Positions 8,331 through 18,711 are shown, numbered from the stretch's first letter. The stretch: 64,000 nucleotides of DNA from Pseudomonadota bacterium (GCA_021849425.1 JAJZSY010000011.1:1-64000), one strand, 5' to 3'. Made by a program: numbers and translations. Notes: generated by a model not told the origin, from the letters alone.

Positions 8331-11300
8331 TCAGTAATCGAACTGGTAGGTCAGGCCGACCGACTCGCCGGGGCCGGAACTGCCGCCGCTGCCGCTGTTG
8401 GACTGCACCTCGGTTTTCAGCTTCAGGCCCTTGTAGAGATTGATCTCGACCTTGGCGCCGGTGCCACCGCCGGTGGCGGATTGCTGGGCGCCGACATAGA
8501 CGCCGGGGGCGACGTAGCGGCCGGCATTGATCGTCGGCGCGCTGGTGCCGCCGCCGATCGAGAGCTGGTCGAGCCCGAGCGCCTTGCGCAGCCCGCCGAC
8601 CACATCCGGCCCGCCGCCGCCGATTCCGGCGAGATCGGCCAGCGAGGCGGCGAGCGAGGCGGCCTGCAGCGCCGAGAGATTCTGCGAGCTGGTGCCATAG
8701 AGCAGATGCGCCAGCACCTCGTCCGACGGCAAGGACGGGAGGCTGGAGAGCGAAATCTTCGGCGCGCTCGCCGGGCCGGTGAGGGCCAGGGTTGAAACCG
8801 TGCCGTCAGAGGCGGTGCCGCTCACTTCAAGGTCGATCACCGGCATCATGCCGTTGCCGTTGAAGCGGACGGTGCCGCGGCTGAGATCGAGCGTCTTGCC
8901 GCCAAGATTGAAATAGCCGCGGATCAGGTGGAAGCCGCCGGCAGGCTGCGGCGCGGCGAGCGTGCCGCCGACATGCAGCCTGCCGCCGAGATTGGCGAAC
9001 AGGCCCTTGCCGCGCACGAACACCTCGTTGCGGGCATCGACCGTGAGATCGAGCGCCACGGGCGGCGCGGGGGCGGCGGGCGGCGGCGGACGGGCGCCCT
9101 TGCGCCGGATGTCGAGCCTGACCACCGAGGGCGGCAGGCCCTGCGGGATCTGGATGTTCGCCGTCTCGATCGCGACGGTGCCGGCGAGCCTGGTGCCGGT
9201 GTCGATATCGCCGGTGAGGCTGAGCGCGCCGCCGAGGCGCTCGGTCAGGATGTCGCTCGCGATCGGGCTCGCGTGGTGGAAGGCGATCCGCAGATCGACC
9301 GGCATTGGCTTGGCGAGGCCGAAACTGCCGGAACCGTCGATCGTGCCGGCGCCGGCCTTGGCCGAGAGACGGTCGAGACGGAGGGTGCGGCCGGCGGCGG
9401 TGATCGTGGCGTCGATCGCCGAAAGGTCGAGCCCGCTGGCGATGTTCTGCACCCGGCCGCCGGCCAGGGTGAGCGTGCCCGCGGCGCGGGGCGCGGCCAG
9501 CGTGCCGGTGACGCGGAGATCGGGCGTCACCGTGCCGCCGACCGCGGTGCCGCCCGCGGCCGTGAGCGGGTCGAGAAGGTGGAGATTGGCGGTTCCGGTC
9601 AGGGCGAGGTCGATGGCTCCCGCGGCCGAGAGCGGCGCGGTGCCGGCGAGGGTGAGATCCGCCCGGTTGCCGAGGGAAAGGCGCGCGGTGCCGCGGGCGC
9701 TGCGGCCGAGCAGGGTTTCATGCGCGGTGAGATCGGCCGGCGGCAGCGAGGCGGCGGGGCCGGTGAGCAGGCGCATGGATGTCGCCGCGAGATCGACCGT
9801 GCCGCGCGGCGCGCGCGGTGTGCCGGTCAGCCGGGCGCGGGCGGTGACCATGCCGGAGGCGGCGAGGCGCGGGTCGGCGGCGCGAAGCAGGGAGGCCGAG
9901 AGATTGTCGAGCCGGAACGACAGGTCCATCGGGCCGGTGAGCGCGAGCGGGGCGGTGCCGTCGAGGCTGAGACGGGCGGAGCCCAGCGTTGCGGCGATGC
10001 TGCCGCGCAGGGCATGGCCGCGCAGGGTCTCGCGGGCGGCGAGAGTCGCGCGCGGGAGCTTCGCGCCGGGGCCGGACGCAAGGCCAAGCCCCCTGCCCCG
10101 CAGCGTGACCGTGCCGGCGGGGGCTGCGAGCGTGCCGGTGAGATGGGCGGTGGCGTCGAGCAGGCCGGTGACGGCGAGGCGCGGATCCGCGGCGCGGGCG
10201 ATGCCGGCGGGGAGATTGGTAAGGTTCGCGGCGAGATCGAGCGACGGGCGGATGCCGCCATCGGCGGTAAGTCGCGCCGCACCGCCGAGCCCGCCCAGGG
10301 CGATTGCGAGATGACGGATCGAGCTGGTCGGGCCGGCGCTGATGATGGCGGGGCCGAGCAGGCGGGCGGTGACGCCGCGGGCGGCGGCGTCGAGTTTCGC
10401 GAGGCGAATGGTGCGGGTCTTGCCATCGAGTGTCGCGGCGAGATCGAGCCGCGCCGGCTTGCCGGCGAGGCGGGCGAAGCGTCCCGCGGCGGTGACGGCG
10501 AGAGCGGTCTCGCTGCCCTTTGCAGTGAGGGTGAGGTTGCCCGATGCCGCCTTGCTCGTGACACCGGTGAGGGTCGCGGTGGCGGCGATCGCGGGTGTTT
10601 GCGCGAGATGGTCGATCGTCGCGTCGATCCGCGCGGCGCGGAGGGTGGCGATGTCGCCATAGGCGAGATGGCTGGCGGTGAGCGCGATGGCGGCGGGCGC
10701 GCCGGAGCGATGGGTGAAATCGGCGGTGAGCGCGCCGGCGAGCTTCAGGTGCAGCAGCGGGGCGAGATCGGCGAGGCGCATCATGGCGAGGTGCAGCGCG
10801 CCGTCCGGCAGCAGGGCACCCGGCGCGCGGGTGATGCGGCCCTGCCCGCGCAGCGATTTCCAGGACAGGGTTTTCAGGTCGAGATCGAGAGCGCCGGCGG
10901 GGCTGCGGGCGAAGGTCGCGCCGAGCGAGAGCGGGGAGTCATAAAGCGCGCCGGCTCCCGTCAGTTTTCCTGTCGGCGCGTTGGGGAGATGGGTGGCGTC
11001 GATGGTGATGCGGAACGGGCCGGAGGGAACGCCCTTCGCGGTTACGAGACCGTCGATCGTGCCGCGCAGGGCGAGATCGTCCGGCGGGCCCGCGAGATCG
11101 ATCGCCTCGGTGATCTGGCCGGCGAGAAGCGGATCGGCGAGGCCGAGGTCGGGCTGGGTGAACGTGCCCTTGAGGGCGACATGCGCGCGGGTGACGGTGC
11201 CGGCGAGATGCGCCTTCAGGGCGGCCATGTCGAGCGTCAGGCTGTGGATGGTGGCGGTGCGGTGCGCGAGGGTGAAATCGCCCGCGATTGTGGCGCGCTT

Positions 11301-12290
11301 GCCGACGAGGATGGGGACGGGTTTCGCCGCCTTCGTGATTTCCACCGTGTCGTCGACGTGAAGGTTGGTGACGCCGCCACGATGCTTCACGACGACGCGC
11401 AGGACGGTGCGGCCGCCGAGCGTCTGCCTGCCGAGGGCGGCATAGGGCGCGAGTTCGGGAATGGTGATGGTGAGATTGGCGCCGGGGGCGGTTGGCGAAA
11501 GGTCGACCGTGCCGGTGCCGCGCGCCTTGAGATCGCCGAGGGCGCTGGCGAAGTGGAGGGCGGCATGGTCGCGCGGGCCGGCGATGCTCAGCGAGAGATC
11601 GACCTTCTGCTTCGCGAGATCGGGCTGGCTGGCGATGCCGGCGAAGGCGGCGATGGGGCCGCCGGGCGGTTCGTGGACGGTGAGATGCGCGCCGACCTTG
11701 CTCGCATCGAGGCGCGCGGCGAGGCGGTAGGTGCCGGCGCCGTCGAGCGAGGTGGCGTCGAGCGTGGCGGCGATGTCGTCGGGCGATTTCGCCCGGGCCT
11801 GGCCGGTGATGTTGAGCGCGAGCTTGTGGCCGAGCACGGGTTTCGCGATCGCGAGGCGGCCGATGCCGAGATGGCGCAGGACCAGCGCGATTTTCGGGAT
11901 GCCGCGCGCGGCGGATTGTTGCGGTTTCGGCTTCGCGGCGGCGGGGAGCGGCTGGCGCAGGATGTCGATGCGCTTCGCGGTGAGGTCGGTGATGTCGATG
12001 CTGCGGTGCAGGAGCGAAAATGGCGACCAGCGGAGCACGGCATCGTCGATGGTGAGCCACGCGCCCTTGCGGTCGGCGATCGCGATGCGCCTTGCGGCGA
12101 TGTATGTCGGGAAATGCCCGGCGAGGCCGGTGATTTTGACCGTACCGCCGGAGAGCGCGTCGATCTCGTGGGCGGCGAGGGTGCGGCCGGCGCCGGTGTT
12201 CAGCGCGATGCCGAGCGCGAGGCCAGCGAGGACCGGCAGGGCGACCAGGATACCGGCGATCCAGAGGATGGGCTTGACGATCCGGCGCAT
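8331..12290 (-). CDS. tamB: TamB, translocation and assembly module inner-membrane protein
   Basis: A 1319-residue AsmA/TamB-type bridge protein. One N-terminal membrane anchor (about 7-29) is followed by a very long repetitive beta-rich region thought to form a lipid-conducting groove across the periplasm. The C-terminal DUF490/TamB domain (from about residue 950) ends in GLTYQFDY, with a terminal aromatic residue as in outer-membrane-facing proteins. TamB acts with TamA in outer-membrane protein insertion and phospholipid transport. Its ATG overlaps the tamA stop by one base (TGATG). The unusually regular LTGT-APRG repeats in the middle reflect internal duplication. Confidence 0.93.
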   Translation of the reverse strand: MRRIVKPILWIAGILVALPVLAGLALGIALNTGAGRTLAAHEIDALSGGTVKITGLAGHFPTYIAARRIAIADRKGAWLTIDDAVLRWSPFSLLHRSIDITDLTAKRIDILRQPLPAAAKPKPQQSAARGIPKIALVLRHLGIGRLAIAKPVLGHKLALNITGQARAKSPDDIAATLDATSLDGAGTYRLAARLDASKVGAHLTVHEPPGGPIAAFAGIASQPDLAKQKVDLSLSIAGPRDHAALHFASALGDLKARGTGTVDLSPTAPGANLTITIPELAPYAALGRQTLGGRTVLRVVVKHRGGVTNLHVDDTVEITKAAKPVPILVGKRATIAGDFTLAHRTATIHSLTLDMAALKAHLAGTVTRAHVALKGTFTQPDLGLADPLLAGQITEAIDLAGPPDDLALRGTIDGLVTAKGVPSGPFRITIDATHLPNAPTGKLTGAGALYDSPLSLGATFARSPAGALDLDLKTLSWKSLRGQGRITRAPGALLPDGALHLAMMRLADLAPLLHLKLAGALTADFTHRSGAPAAIALTASHLAYGDIATLRAARIDATIDHLAQTPAIAATATLTGVTSKAASGNLTLTAKGSETALAVTAAGRFARLAGKPARLDLAATLDGKTRTIRLAKLDAAARGVTARLLGPAIISAGPTSSIRHLAIALGGLGGAARLTADGGIRPSLDLAANLTNLPAGIARAADPRLAVTGLLDATAHLTGTLAAPAGTVTLRGRGLGLASGPGAKLPRATLAARETLRGHALRGSIAATLGSARLSLDGTAPLALTGPMDLSFRLDNLSASLLRAADPRLAASGMVTARARLTGTPRAPRGTVDLAATSMRLLTGPAASLPPADLTAHETLLGRSARGTARLSLGNRADLTLAGTAPLSAAGAIDLALTGTANLHLLDPLTAAGGTAVGGTVTPDLRVTGTLAAPRAAGTLTLAGGRVQNIASGLDLSAIDATITAAGRTLRLDRLSAKAGAGTIDGSGSFGLAKPMPVDLRIAFHHASPIASDILTERLGGALSLTGDIDTGTRLAGTVAIETANIQIPQGLPPSVVRLDIRRKGARPPPPAAPAPPVALDLTVDARNEVFVRGKGLFANLGGRLHVGGTLAAPQPAGGFHLIRGYFNLGGKTLDLSRGTVRFNGNGMMPVIDLEVSGTASDGTVSTLALTGPASAPKISLSSLPSLPSDEVLAHLLYGTSSQNLSALQAASLAASLADLAGIGGGGPDVVGGLRKALGLDQLSIGGGTSAPTINAGRYVAPGVYVGAQQSATGGGTGAKVEINLYKGLKLKTEVQSNSGSGGSSGPGESVGLTYQFDY

Positions 12291-14227
12291 CAGAAGGCCT
12301 GCCCGAGCCCGATATAGACCGCGACGGAGGCGCTGCCGGGCGCGCGGTTGAGCGGGACGCCGACATCGACGCGCAACGGGCCGATGCCGGTGTAGTAGAG
12401 CAGGCCGAGACCGGCGCCGATGCGCAGCGTGCCGGTGAAGGGCGTGCCGTTGGCCGAGACCTGGCCGGCATCGATGAAGGGGGCGAGGCCGAAATGCTTG
12501 CCGATGCGCTGGCGGAACTCGGTCTCCAGCGCGTCGATCGCGGTGCCGCCCTCGGGAATGCCATCGGGGAAGAGTGGCCCGACCGTCTGGTAGGTGAAGC
12601 CGCGCACGGTGCCGGTGCCGCCGGCGTAGAAGCGCTGGTCGGGCGGGATGCCGAATTGCGAGCCGCCGAAGATGCGGCCGAGCACGCCGTGCAGCGCCAG
12701 CACGCCGCGGCCGGGGGCTTCCAGATTGATGTAGGTGCTGCCGGTGAGTTCGGCGATGACGAAAGGCTGCGTGGCGGCGCCGAGCGACAGGCTCGGGGTG
12801 AGGCGAAGGGTGAGCTTCACGCCGCGCGTGGGATCGAGGAGCGAATTCGCGGTGTCGTAGGACAGGGTGACGGGAAGCTGAAGCAGACGGTAGGTGCGGC
12901 TTTCGCCCTCCTGGTTCACCTTCTCGAAGATGAAGCCGGCGCCGTAATCGAGCGTCAGATGCGGGCCGAGCGGGCGGGCGACGATGGCGCGACCGAGAAA
13001 GGCGGTGCGGCTATAGGCCGGCAGGTATTGCTTGAGCGCCTCGATCGTCGCGGCGATGGACTGGCCGGGACGGATGAAATCGGGCACGCGATAGGTCGCT
13101 TTCGCATCGTAGCCGGGAGCGACGATATAGGTGTGCTTGCCGAAGGTCGCGGTCTGGCTGCGGCCGCTGCCGGCGATGCCGGTGGCGCCGAGCGACAGGG
13201 TGAGGTTCTGCGCCGCGCCGAACAGGTCGCGGTCGGTCCAGGAGACATTGGCGTCGATGCCGAGATCGGAGGAGTAGGAGGCGCCGAGGGCGACGGTGTG
13301 GCGCTTGCGCTCGCGCACCGCGAAGGTGACGGGCACCTGGCCGGCGGGGTGCGGCGCGGCGGCCGTATGGGCGGTGACGGAGGAGAACACGCCGAGGCCG
13401 AGAAGCTGGTCGCGCGCCGCGTCGAGCGCCGTCTGGCTGTAGCGCTGGCCGGGCCTGAGCGCGATGTGCCGGGCCATGAAGCGGCGGCGCATCCGCCGCA
13501 TGCCGGTGAAGGTGATGGCGCCGACATCGACGCGCGGACCCATCGTGACCGGATAGGTGACGGCGAGCGTGTGCGTCGCGTCATCGGCTTCGGCGATGGG
13601 CGGGGCGACCTTCGCGAAGGCATAGCCGAGATTGCGCAGCCGCGCCTCCAGCCGGGATGCCGCGCCGACGAGGGGGGACGCGGCGGCCGGATCGCCCGGA
13701 TGCACGCCGAGCGCCGCGATCGCGGCGGGGTCGGTGAGGCCGGGCGTGCTGATGGCGCCGACATGGTAGAGCGGGCCCTGCGCGATCGCCACGCGCACGC
13801 GGGCGGGCGGGTTTGCCGGCGCCTGTCGCAGCAGGTCCGGCAGAGCGGGGTCGGACAGGGCATGACCGTCGATGGTGATGGTGATCGTGCCGGAATCGTA
13901 GCCCTCGCTTTCCAGCACGGTGCGGAACGTGTCGAGATCGGCGCGGGCGCGGGCGATCAGCGCGAAGGGGCCGACCGCGAGCTTGCGGCGGAGGGTTTCA
14001 AGGCTCGAACTCTGGCGGATCAGCGTGTCGAGCGGAGCGTTGCCGGTGGCGACGAAGGCGACGTCATAAGGTTGCGGCTCGGCGGCAAGGGCGGATGGCG
14101 CGGGAAGCAGCGCGCCGGCGGCGAGAGCGAGCCCGACGACAGGCGCAAAACCGGGCAGGATGCGTGACAGCTCACGCGTCGCGCTACGAAATTTCCGCTC
14201 CTCCATCATCGGATGAGATAGGGGCAT
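12290..14227 (-). CDS. tamA: TamA, Omp85-family outer-membrane assembly factor
   Basis: About 645 residues: a signal peptide (hydrophobic segment PVVGLALAAGALLP then SALAA), three POTRA-like domains and a 16-strand Omp85 barrel from about residue 280. The barrel has the diagnostic FYAGGTGTVRGF loop and a C-terminal strand ending VAVYIGLGQAF. With TamB it forms the translocation and assembly module. Start choice is uncertain: ATG at 14227 is used here, but GTG at 14233 or the ATG pair at 14209/14206 are possible and no clear ribosome site decides. It follows the rluC-like gene and overlaps tamB by one base. Confidence 0.92.
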   Translation of the reverse strand: MPLSHPMMEERKFRSATRELSRILPGFAPVVGLALAAGALLPAPSALAAEPQPYDVAFVATGNAPLDTLIRQSSSLETLRRKLAVGPFALIARARADLDTFRTVLESEGYDSGTITITIDGHALSDPALPDLLRQAPANPPARVRVAIAQGPLYHVGAISTPGLTDPAAIAALGVHPGDPAAASPLVGAASRLEARLRNLGYAFAKVAPPIAEADDATHTLAVTYPVTMGPRVDVGAITFTGMRRMRRRFMARHIALRPGQRYSQTALDAARDQLLGLGVFSSVTAHTAAAPHPAGQVPVTFAVRERKRHTVALGASYSSDLGIDANVSWTDRDLFGAAQNLTLSLGATGIAGSGRSQTATFGKHTYIVAPGYDAKATYRVPDFIRPGQSIAATIEALKQYLPAYSRTAFLGRAIVARPLGPHLTLDYGAGFIFEKVNQEGESRTYRLLQLPVTLSYDTANSLLDPTRGVKLTLRLTPSLSLGAATQPFVIAELTGSTYINLEAPGRGVLALHGVLGRIFGGSQFGIPPDQRFYAGGTGTVRGFTYQTVGPLFPDGIPEGGTAIDALETEFRQRIGKHFGLAPFIDAGQVSANGTPFTGTLRIGAGLGLLYYTGIGPLRVDVGVPLNRAPGSASVAVYIGLGQAF

Positions 14228-14289
14228 CCGCACGGATGCGCCATGCCGCCAAACGAATAGCCGGCCTCACGATCTCGTGATTGCGACCA

Positions 14290-15264
14290 TCAACCGCGCC
14301 GGGCCGGGGCGGCATGCGGGGCGGTGAAGCCGAGTGTCGCGAACGTGGCTTTCATGTGCGCCGGCAGCTCTGCTTCGACGCTGAGCCGGCCGCCGCGCGG
14401 ATGCGGCAGAACCAGGCGGCGGGCATGCAGGTGAAGCTGGCGGGGGAACCCCTCAGCGAAGGCGAGGTGCTCGCCATAGGGAGCATCGCCCAGGATCGGC
14501 GTGCCGATCGCCGCGCAATGGGCACGCAGCTGGTGGGTGCGGCCGGTGAGCGGATGCAGTTCGAGCCAGGAGAATTTCCGCCCGGCATTGTCGAGGGTGC
14601 GGTAATCGGTGATCGCCTTCGCGGCGTCCTCGTCATCACGGTCGGCGGGGCGGGTGCGCGCGCCCTGCGCGCCGCCGATGCGGGCGAGCGGCAGGTCGAT
14701 CTGGCCTTCCATCGGGATCGGCAGGCCGACGACGATGGCCCAGTAGGTCTTTTCCATGTCGCGGCCGCGGAAGGCGGCGGCGAGGCGGTTGGCGGCGAAG
14801 GCGTTGCGGGCGAGGACGAGCACGCCGGACGTGTCGCGATCGAGCCGGTGGACCAGGCGGGGGCGGTCGGCGGCGTCGAAACGGAGCGCGTCGAGCATGC
14901 CGTCGAGATGCCTGGCGATGCCCTTGCCGCCCTGCGTGGCGAGGCCGGCGGGCTTGTCGATCACCAGCACATCGGCGTCGCGGTGCAGGATGCGGGCGTT
15001 CAGCTCCTTGATGTCCCATTCATTGGCCGCGACCGTCTGGCGCGGCTTCGGCGCCGGGGTTTCGGGCACCGGCGGAATCCGCACGACTTGGCCGGCGGCG
15101 AGATGGGTCGAGGCCTCGGCGCGCTTGCCGTCCACCCTCACCTGCCCGGTGCGGCAGAATTTCTGGATCGCCCCCTGGGTGAGGCCGGGATGCAGGCTGC
15201 GGAGAAAGCGGTCGAGCCGCATGTCGGCCTGGTCGGGCTCGACGGTGACGATGCGGACGCTCAT
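14290..15264 (-). CDS. rluC: RluA-family 23S rRNA pseudouridine synthase (RluC-like)
   Basis: A 324-residue pseudouridine synthase. An N-terminal S4 RNA-binding domain (MRLDRFLRSLHPGLTQGAIQ, about 15-75) is followed by the catalytic domain with the RluA-family signature HRLDRDTSGVLVLAR, whose Asp is the nucleophile, and the conserved HPLTGRTHQLR segment. The best match is RluC, which modifies 23S rRNA positions 955, 2504 and 2580 in E. coli; RluD specificity cannot be excluded. It starts inside the rarA stop (4-bp overlap) and precedes tamA on the same strand. Confidence 0.85.
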   Translation of the reverse strand: MSVRIVTVEPDQADMRLDRFLRSLHPGLTQGAIQKFCRTGQVRVDGKRAEASTHLAAGQVVRIPPVPETPAPKPRQTVAANEWDIKELNARILHRDADVLVIDKPAGLATQGGKGIARHLDGMLDALRFDAADRPRLVHRLDRDTSGVLVLARNAFAANRLAAAFRGRDMEKTYWAIVVGLPIPMEGQIDLPLARIGGAQGARTRPADRDDEDAAKAITDYRTLDNAGRKFSWLELHPLTGRTHQLRAHCAAIGTPILGDAPYGEHLAFAEGFPRQLHLHARRLVLPHPRGGRLSVEAELPAHMKATFATLGFTAPHAAPARRG

Positions 15265-16595
15265 GCGCGGTCCTCCCTGAGTTTGGCCCAGTGCAGCAGG
15301 CGGCGCTTGATCTCCTGTTCGGCGCCGCGGCCGGCGGGGCGGTAGAAGGTTTCGCGGTTCATGCCGTCGGGGAAATAGGTCTGGCCGGAAAAGGCCTCTT
15401 CGCTGTCGTGATCGTATTCGTAGCCGGCGCCATAGCCGAGGTTTTTCATGAGTTTCGTGGGGGCGTTGAGGATATGGGCGGGCGGCGTCAGGCTGCCGGT
15501 GGCCTGGGCGGCGCGGCGGGCGGCGCCGAAGGCGCGGTAGGCGGCGTTCGATTTCGGCGCCGTCGCGAGGTAGAGCACGAGCTGGGCGATGGCAAGATCG
15601 CCCTCCGGGCTGCCGAGCCGCTCATAGGCCTCCCACGCGGCGATGGCCTGGGTGAGCGCGGCCGGATCGGCGAGGCCGATATCCTCGACGGCGAAGCGGG
15701 TCAGGCGGCGGGCGATGTAGCGCGGGTCCTCGCCGCCGGCGAGCATGCGGGCGTACCAGTAGAGCGCGGCGTCGGGGTCGGAGCCGCGCATCGATTTGTG
15801 CAGGGCGGAGATGAGGTTGTAGTGCTCCTCGCGATCGCGATCGTAGAGGGCGGCGCGGCGGGCGATGAGGGTGGCGAGCGCCGCTTCGTCGAGCGGTGCT
15901 GGCGGGTTCGCGGCGAAGAGCTGCTCGGCCATGTTGAGGATCGCGCGGCCATCGCCATCCGCCATCGCGCGGAGGGCGGCGCGGGCGGCGTCGGTAAGGG
16001 CCAGGTCGCGCGCCATCTCCGCTTCGGCGCGGCGGAGCAAGAGTTCCAGCGCGTCGTCGTCGAGGCGGCGGAGGACGAGCACCTGACAGCGGGAGAGCAG
16101 CGCGCCGTTGAGCTCGAAGGACGGGTTTTCGGTGGTCGCACCGACGAGGGTGATGGTTCCCTCCTCGACCACGGGCAGGAACCCGTCCTGCTGGGCGCGG
16201 TTGAAGCGGTGGATTTCATCGACGAAGAGCAGCGTGCGCGCGCCGGTGCGGCGGCGGCGGGCGGCTTCCTCGAAGACGCGCTTGAGATCGGCGACACCGG
16301 AGAACACGGCGGAGATCTGCACGAAGACGAGGCCGGCGCGGTCGGCGAGCAGGCGGGCGATGGTCGTCTTGCCGACGCCGGGCGGGCCCCAGAGGATGAG
16401 CGAGGCGAGGCTGCCGCGTTCGAGCATGCGGGTCAGCGTGCCGTCCGGCCCGACGAGATGCGGCTGACCGATCACCTCGGCGAGTGCGCGCGGGCGCAAG
16501 CGCTCGGCCAGCGGCACGGCGCCGCGCGGGGCGGCGGCAGGCGCGGGCGCGGCATCGCCGAAAAGATCGCCGTCGGGAGATGGGGTGCGGGCCAT
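15261..16595 (-). CDS. rarA: replication-associated recombination protein A (RarA/MgsA AAA+ ATPase)
   Basis: A 444-residue AAA+ ATPase that acts at stalled replication forks. Near the N-terminus is DLFGD, resembling a clamp- or SSB-interaction region. Walker A is WGPPGVGKTT (about 60-69), Walker B is LLFVDEIHRFN and sensor 1 is GATTENPSFE. The C-terminal tetramerisation/MgsA region includes SALHKSMRGSDPDAALYW. I chose the ATG at 16595 (AGAGG four bases upstream) over an in-frame TTG at 16613 that would fall inside the preceding stop. Confidence 0.95.
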   Translation of the reverse strand: MARTPSPDGDLFGDAAPAPAAAPRGAVPLAERLRPRALAEVIGQPHLVGPDGTLTRMLERGSLASLILWGPPGVGKTTIARLLADRAGLVFVQISAVFSGVADLKRVFEEAARRRRTGARTLLFVDEIHRFNRAQQDGFLPVVEEGTITLVGATTENPSFELNGALLSRCQVLVLRRLDDDALELLLRRAEAEMARDLALTDAARAALRAMADGDGRAILNMAEQLFAANPPAPLDEAALATLIARRAALYDRDREEHYNLISALHKSMRGSDPDAALYWYARMLAGGEDPRYIARRLTRFAVEDIGLADPAALTQAIAAWEAYERLGSPEGDLAIAQLVLYLATAPKSNAAYRAFGAARRAAQATGSLTPPAHILNAPTKLMKNLGYGAGYEYDHDSEEAFSGQTYFPDGMNRETFYRPAGRGAEQEIKRRLLHWAKLREDRA

Positions 16596-16609
16596 CCGGC
16601 CTCTATAGT

Positions 16610-17434
16610 TCAATCGCGCCGATAGAGCACGCGCAGCACGACGAACCAGTCATACCGCGGGTCGACGATCGTGCCGTCGCGGTGCAGGAGGGTGCCGCGC
16701 GCGGTGAGCGGGACATGGGTGAGTGCCACCGTGTCATCGACATTGCCGCCGATGATGGAAAGCTCGGTCGGCGTCGCGGCGACGACGATGGCGCAGTGCG
16801 CGGGGAAATATGCCCGGCGCGGCAGATCGGCATAGGTGATGTGGGCGGCGCTGGCGCGGCCGGCGCAGATGAGATCGCCGGGCGCGGGGGCGTGGGTCGC
16901 GGGATTTTCGGCGCGGAGTTCGGGCGGTTTCGCGCCGTGAGCGGTGGCGTCATGGGCGGCGCGCCAGGCGGCGTCGATATACTGCGCATGGTCGGGCGCG
17001 TAGGGGAAATCCGGGCCGGCGCCGGCCATCCGCATGACATAGGAAATGAAGGCGGCGGACCAGGCGTAGCGACCGTTCACCGCGCGCGGGAAGACGCGGC
17101 CCGCCGCATCGTGCTTGCCGGTCCAGCGGTCTTCGGGACGGCCGGCGTTCATGCCGATCCACCAGTAGAGCCCGACTTCCTGCCAGCCGGCATTGTCGCG
17201 CTCCTGCAACGCGGGGGGTGGCAATGCGGGGTCGTCATCGGCGGGGCCGTCGATGACGGGGCTGCCCCAGTAGCGCCACTCGCCCTCGGCAACGCCGATG
17301 GCGGCGCTGCGCGAGAACGCGGCATAGGGCTTGTTGGCGAAGGGCGGCGCGTGCGCGTCCGGCCGCATCGCGCAACCCGCAAGTGCTGCGAGCAGCGCGA
17401 CGGGGCCGAGACGGCGTCGCGCCGCCGTGCTCAC
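16610..17434 (-). CDS. DUF2272 domain-containing lipoprotein
   Basis: A 274-residue probable lipoprotein. The signal peptide ends in a lipobox (Leu18-Ala-Gly-Cys21). The remainder matches the DUF2272 layout: [14 protein letters not shown], then [10 protein letters not shown], then PGDLICAGR and HCAIVV, an NlpC/P60- or CHAP-like pattern with Cys, His and Asp. That suggests, without proof, a peptidase or amidase fold acting at the envelope. The start is a GTG within a GTGA overlap with the mtnA stop. It lies between mtnA and rarA in a six-gene minus-strand run. Confidence 0.78.
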   Translation of the reverse strand: MSTAARRRLGPVALLAALAGCAMRPDAHAPPFANKPYAAFSRSAAIGVAEGEWRYWGSPVIDGPADDDPALPPPALQERDNAGWQEVGLYWWIGMNAGRPEDRWTGKHDAAGRVFPRAVNGRYAWSAAFISYVMRMAGAGPDFPYAPDHAQYIDAAWRAAHDATAHGAKPPELRAENPATHAPAPGDLICAGRASAAHITYADLPRRAYFPAHCAIVVAATPTELSIIGGNVDDTVALTHVPLTARGTLLHRDGTIVDPRYDWFVVLRVLYRRD

Positions 17435-18534
17435 GCCGCCGTCTGGAGCGCCTGGTCGGGGAACATCGCGGCCAGCGCCGGCGCGCTCGCCGCACAGATG
17501 CCGCGCTCGGTGATCAGGCCGGAGACGAGACGCGCGGGGGTGACATCGAAAGCCGGGTTGGCGGCCGGGCTGTCCTTCGGGACGATGCGGACGGTCATCA
17601 TCGCGCCATCGAGCGCGCGGCCGGTGATGGTGGTGACCTCGGCCGGCGCGCGTTCCTCGATCGGGATCGAGCCGAGCCCGTCGGTGATCGTCCAGTCGAT
17701 CGTCGAGGAGGGCAGCGCCACGTAGAAGGGCACGCCGTTGTCGCGCGCGGCGAGCGCCTTGAGATAGGTGCCGATCTTGTTGGCGACATCGCCGGCGCGG
17801 GTGACGCGGTCGGTGCCGACAATGACCATGTCGACCGCGCCGCGCTGCATGAAATGGCCGCCGGCATTGTCGACGATCACGGTGTGCGGCACGCCGTGCT
17901 TGCCGAGTTCCCAGGCGGTGAGCGAGAAACCCTGGTTGCGCGGGCGGGTTTCATCGACGAGGACATGAACGTCGATGCCGGCATCGTGCGCCATGTAGAT
18001 CGGCGCGAGCGCGGTGCCCCAGTCGACCGTCGCGATCCAGCCGGCATTGCAATGGGTGAGGATGTTGACCCGGTGGCCGGCCTGCGCGCGGGCGCGGATG
18101 AGGGCAAGGCCGTGCTCGCCGATGGCGCGGTTGGTCGCCACATCCTCGTCGCAGATCGCGGCGGCCTCGGCATAGGCGGCATCGGCGCGCTCGGCGGGGG
18201 GATGCGCGGCGAGGGTGCGCTGCATGCGCAGGAGCGCCCAGCGCAGATTGATCGCGGTCGGGCGCGTTGCGGCGAGCATGGGAATGACCGTCGCCAGCGC
18301 CTCGTCCGACGGGTCGGCGCGCATGGCGAGGGCGACGCCATAGGCGGCGGTGGCGCCGATCAGCGGGGCGCCGCGCACGAGCATCGCGCTGATCGCGTGG
18401 GCGACCTGCTCCGGCGTGGTCAGCCGCGGGATTTCGATGGCCCAGGGCAGCCTGGTCTGGTCGATGATGCGAACCGACCAGCGGTCGGATTCATCGATCC
18501 AGATCGAACGATAGGGTGTGCCGTCGATTTTCAT
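17431..18534 (-). CDS. mtnA: S-methyl-5-thioribose-1-phosphate isomerase
   Basis: A 367-residue MtnA, which converts methylthioribose-1-phosphate to methylthioribulose-1-phosphate in methionine salvage. [16 protein letters not shown] (about 51-66), the catalytic Cys in LTHCNAGW (about 160) and the Asp in DNAGGHFMQ (about 246), plus [18 protein letters not shown], are the family hallmarks separating it from eIF2B-type paralogues. No other salvage gene is in the window. It appears to be the first gene of the run mtnA - DUF2272 - rarA - rluC - tamA - tamB. Confidence 0.95.
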   Translation of the reverse strand: MKIDGTPYRSIWIDESDRWSVRIIDQTRLPWAIEIPRLTTPEQVAHAISAMLVRGAPLIGATAAYGVALAMRADPSDEALATVIPMLAATRPTAINLRWALLRMQRTLAAHPPAERADAAYAEAAAICDEDVATNRAIGEHGLALIRARAQAGHRVNILTHCNAGWIATVDWGTALAPIYMAHDAGIDVHVLVDETRPRNQGFSLTAWELGKHGVPHTVIVDNAGGHFMQRGAVDMVIVGTDRVTRAGDVANKIGTYLKALAARDNGVPFYVALPSSTIDWTITDGLGSIPIEERAPAEVTTITGRALDGAMMTVRIVPKDSPAANPAFDVTPARLVSGLITERGICAASAPALAAMFPDQALQTAA

Positions 18535-18628
18535 CTCTCACCTCGAAACTGCGTCCGCCGATCTGGCGCGAGGCGGGCCGCCGCGTCAATCGCCGCGCGC
18601 GCATGGCGTGTTTCCGGGCGATGATTCC

Positions 18629-18711
18629 GCGCTTACGCGTTGGATGAGTGGCGCGCTTACGCGTTGGATGAGTGGCGCGCTTACGCGTTGGATGAGTGGC
18701 GCGCTTACGCG
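18629..18711. repeat. 24-bp tandem repeat, about 3.5 copies
   Basis: Three exact 24-base units (18629-18652, 18653-18676, 18677-18700) and an 11-base partial copy (18701-18711). Each unit begins GCGCTTACGCG, and the last partial copy is the 3' end of the UPF0262 gene including its stop (TTA on this strand at 18705-18707). The array therefore looks like an expansion of the gene's own tail into the gap before mtnA. It is a plausible variable-number repeat. Confidence 0.9.

Noticed and set aside
8928-12317. A 1129-residue open frame on the plus strand opposite tamB
   Set aside because: It is Gly/Arg/Glu-rich low-complexity sequence without family motifs, an antisense shadow caused by high GC in a long gene; tamB itself has clear domains.
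18629-18711. The 24-bp repeat array as a CRISPR
   Set aside because: Units are directly adjacent with no spacers, and no cas genes are present.
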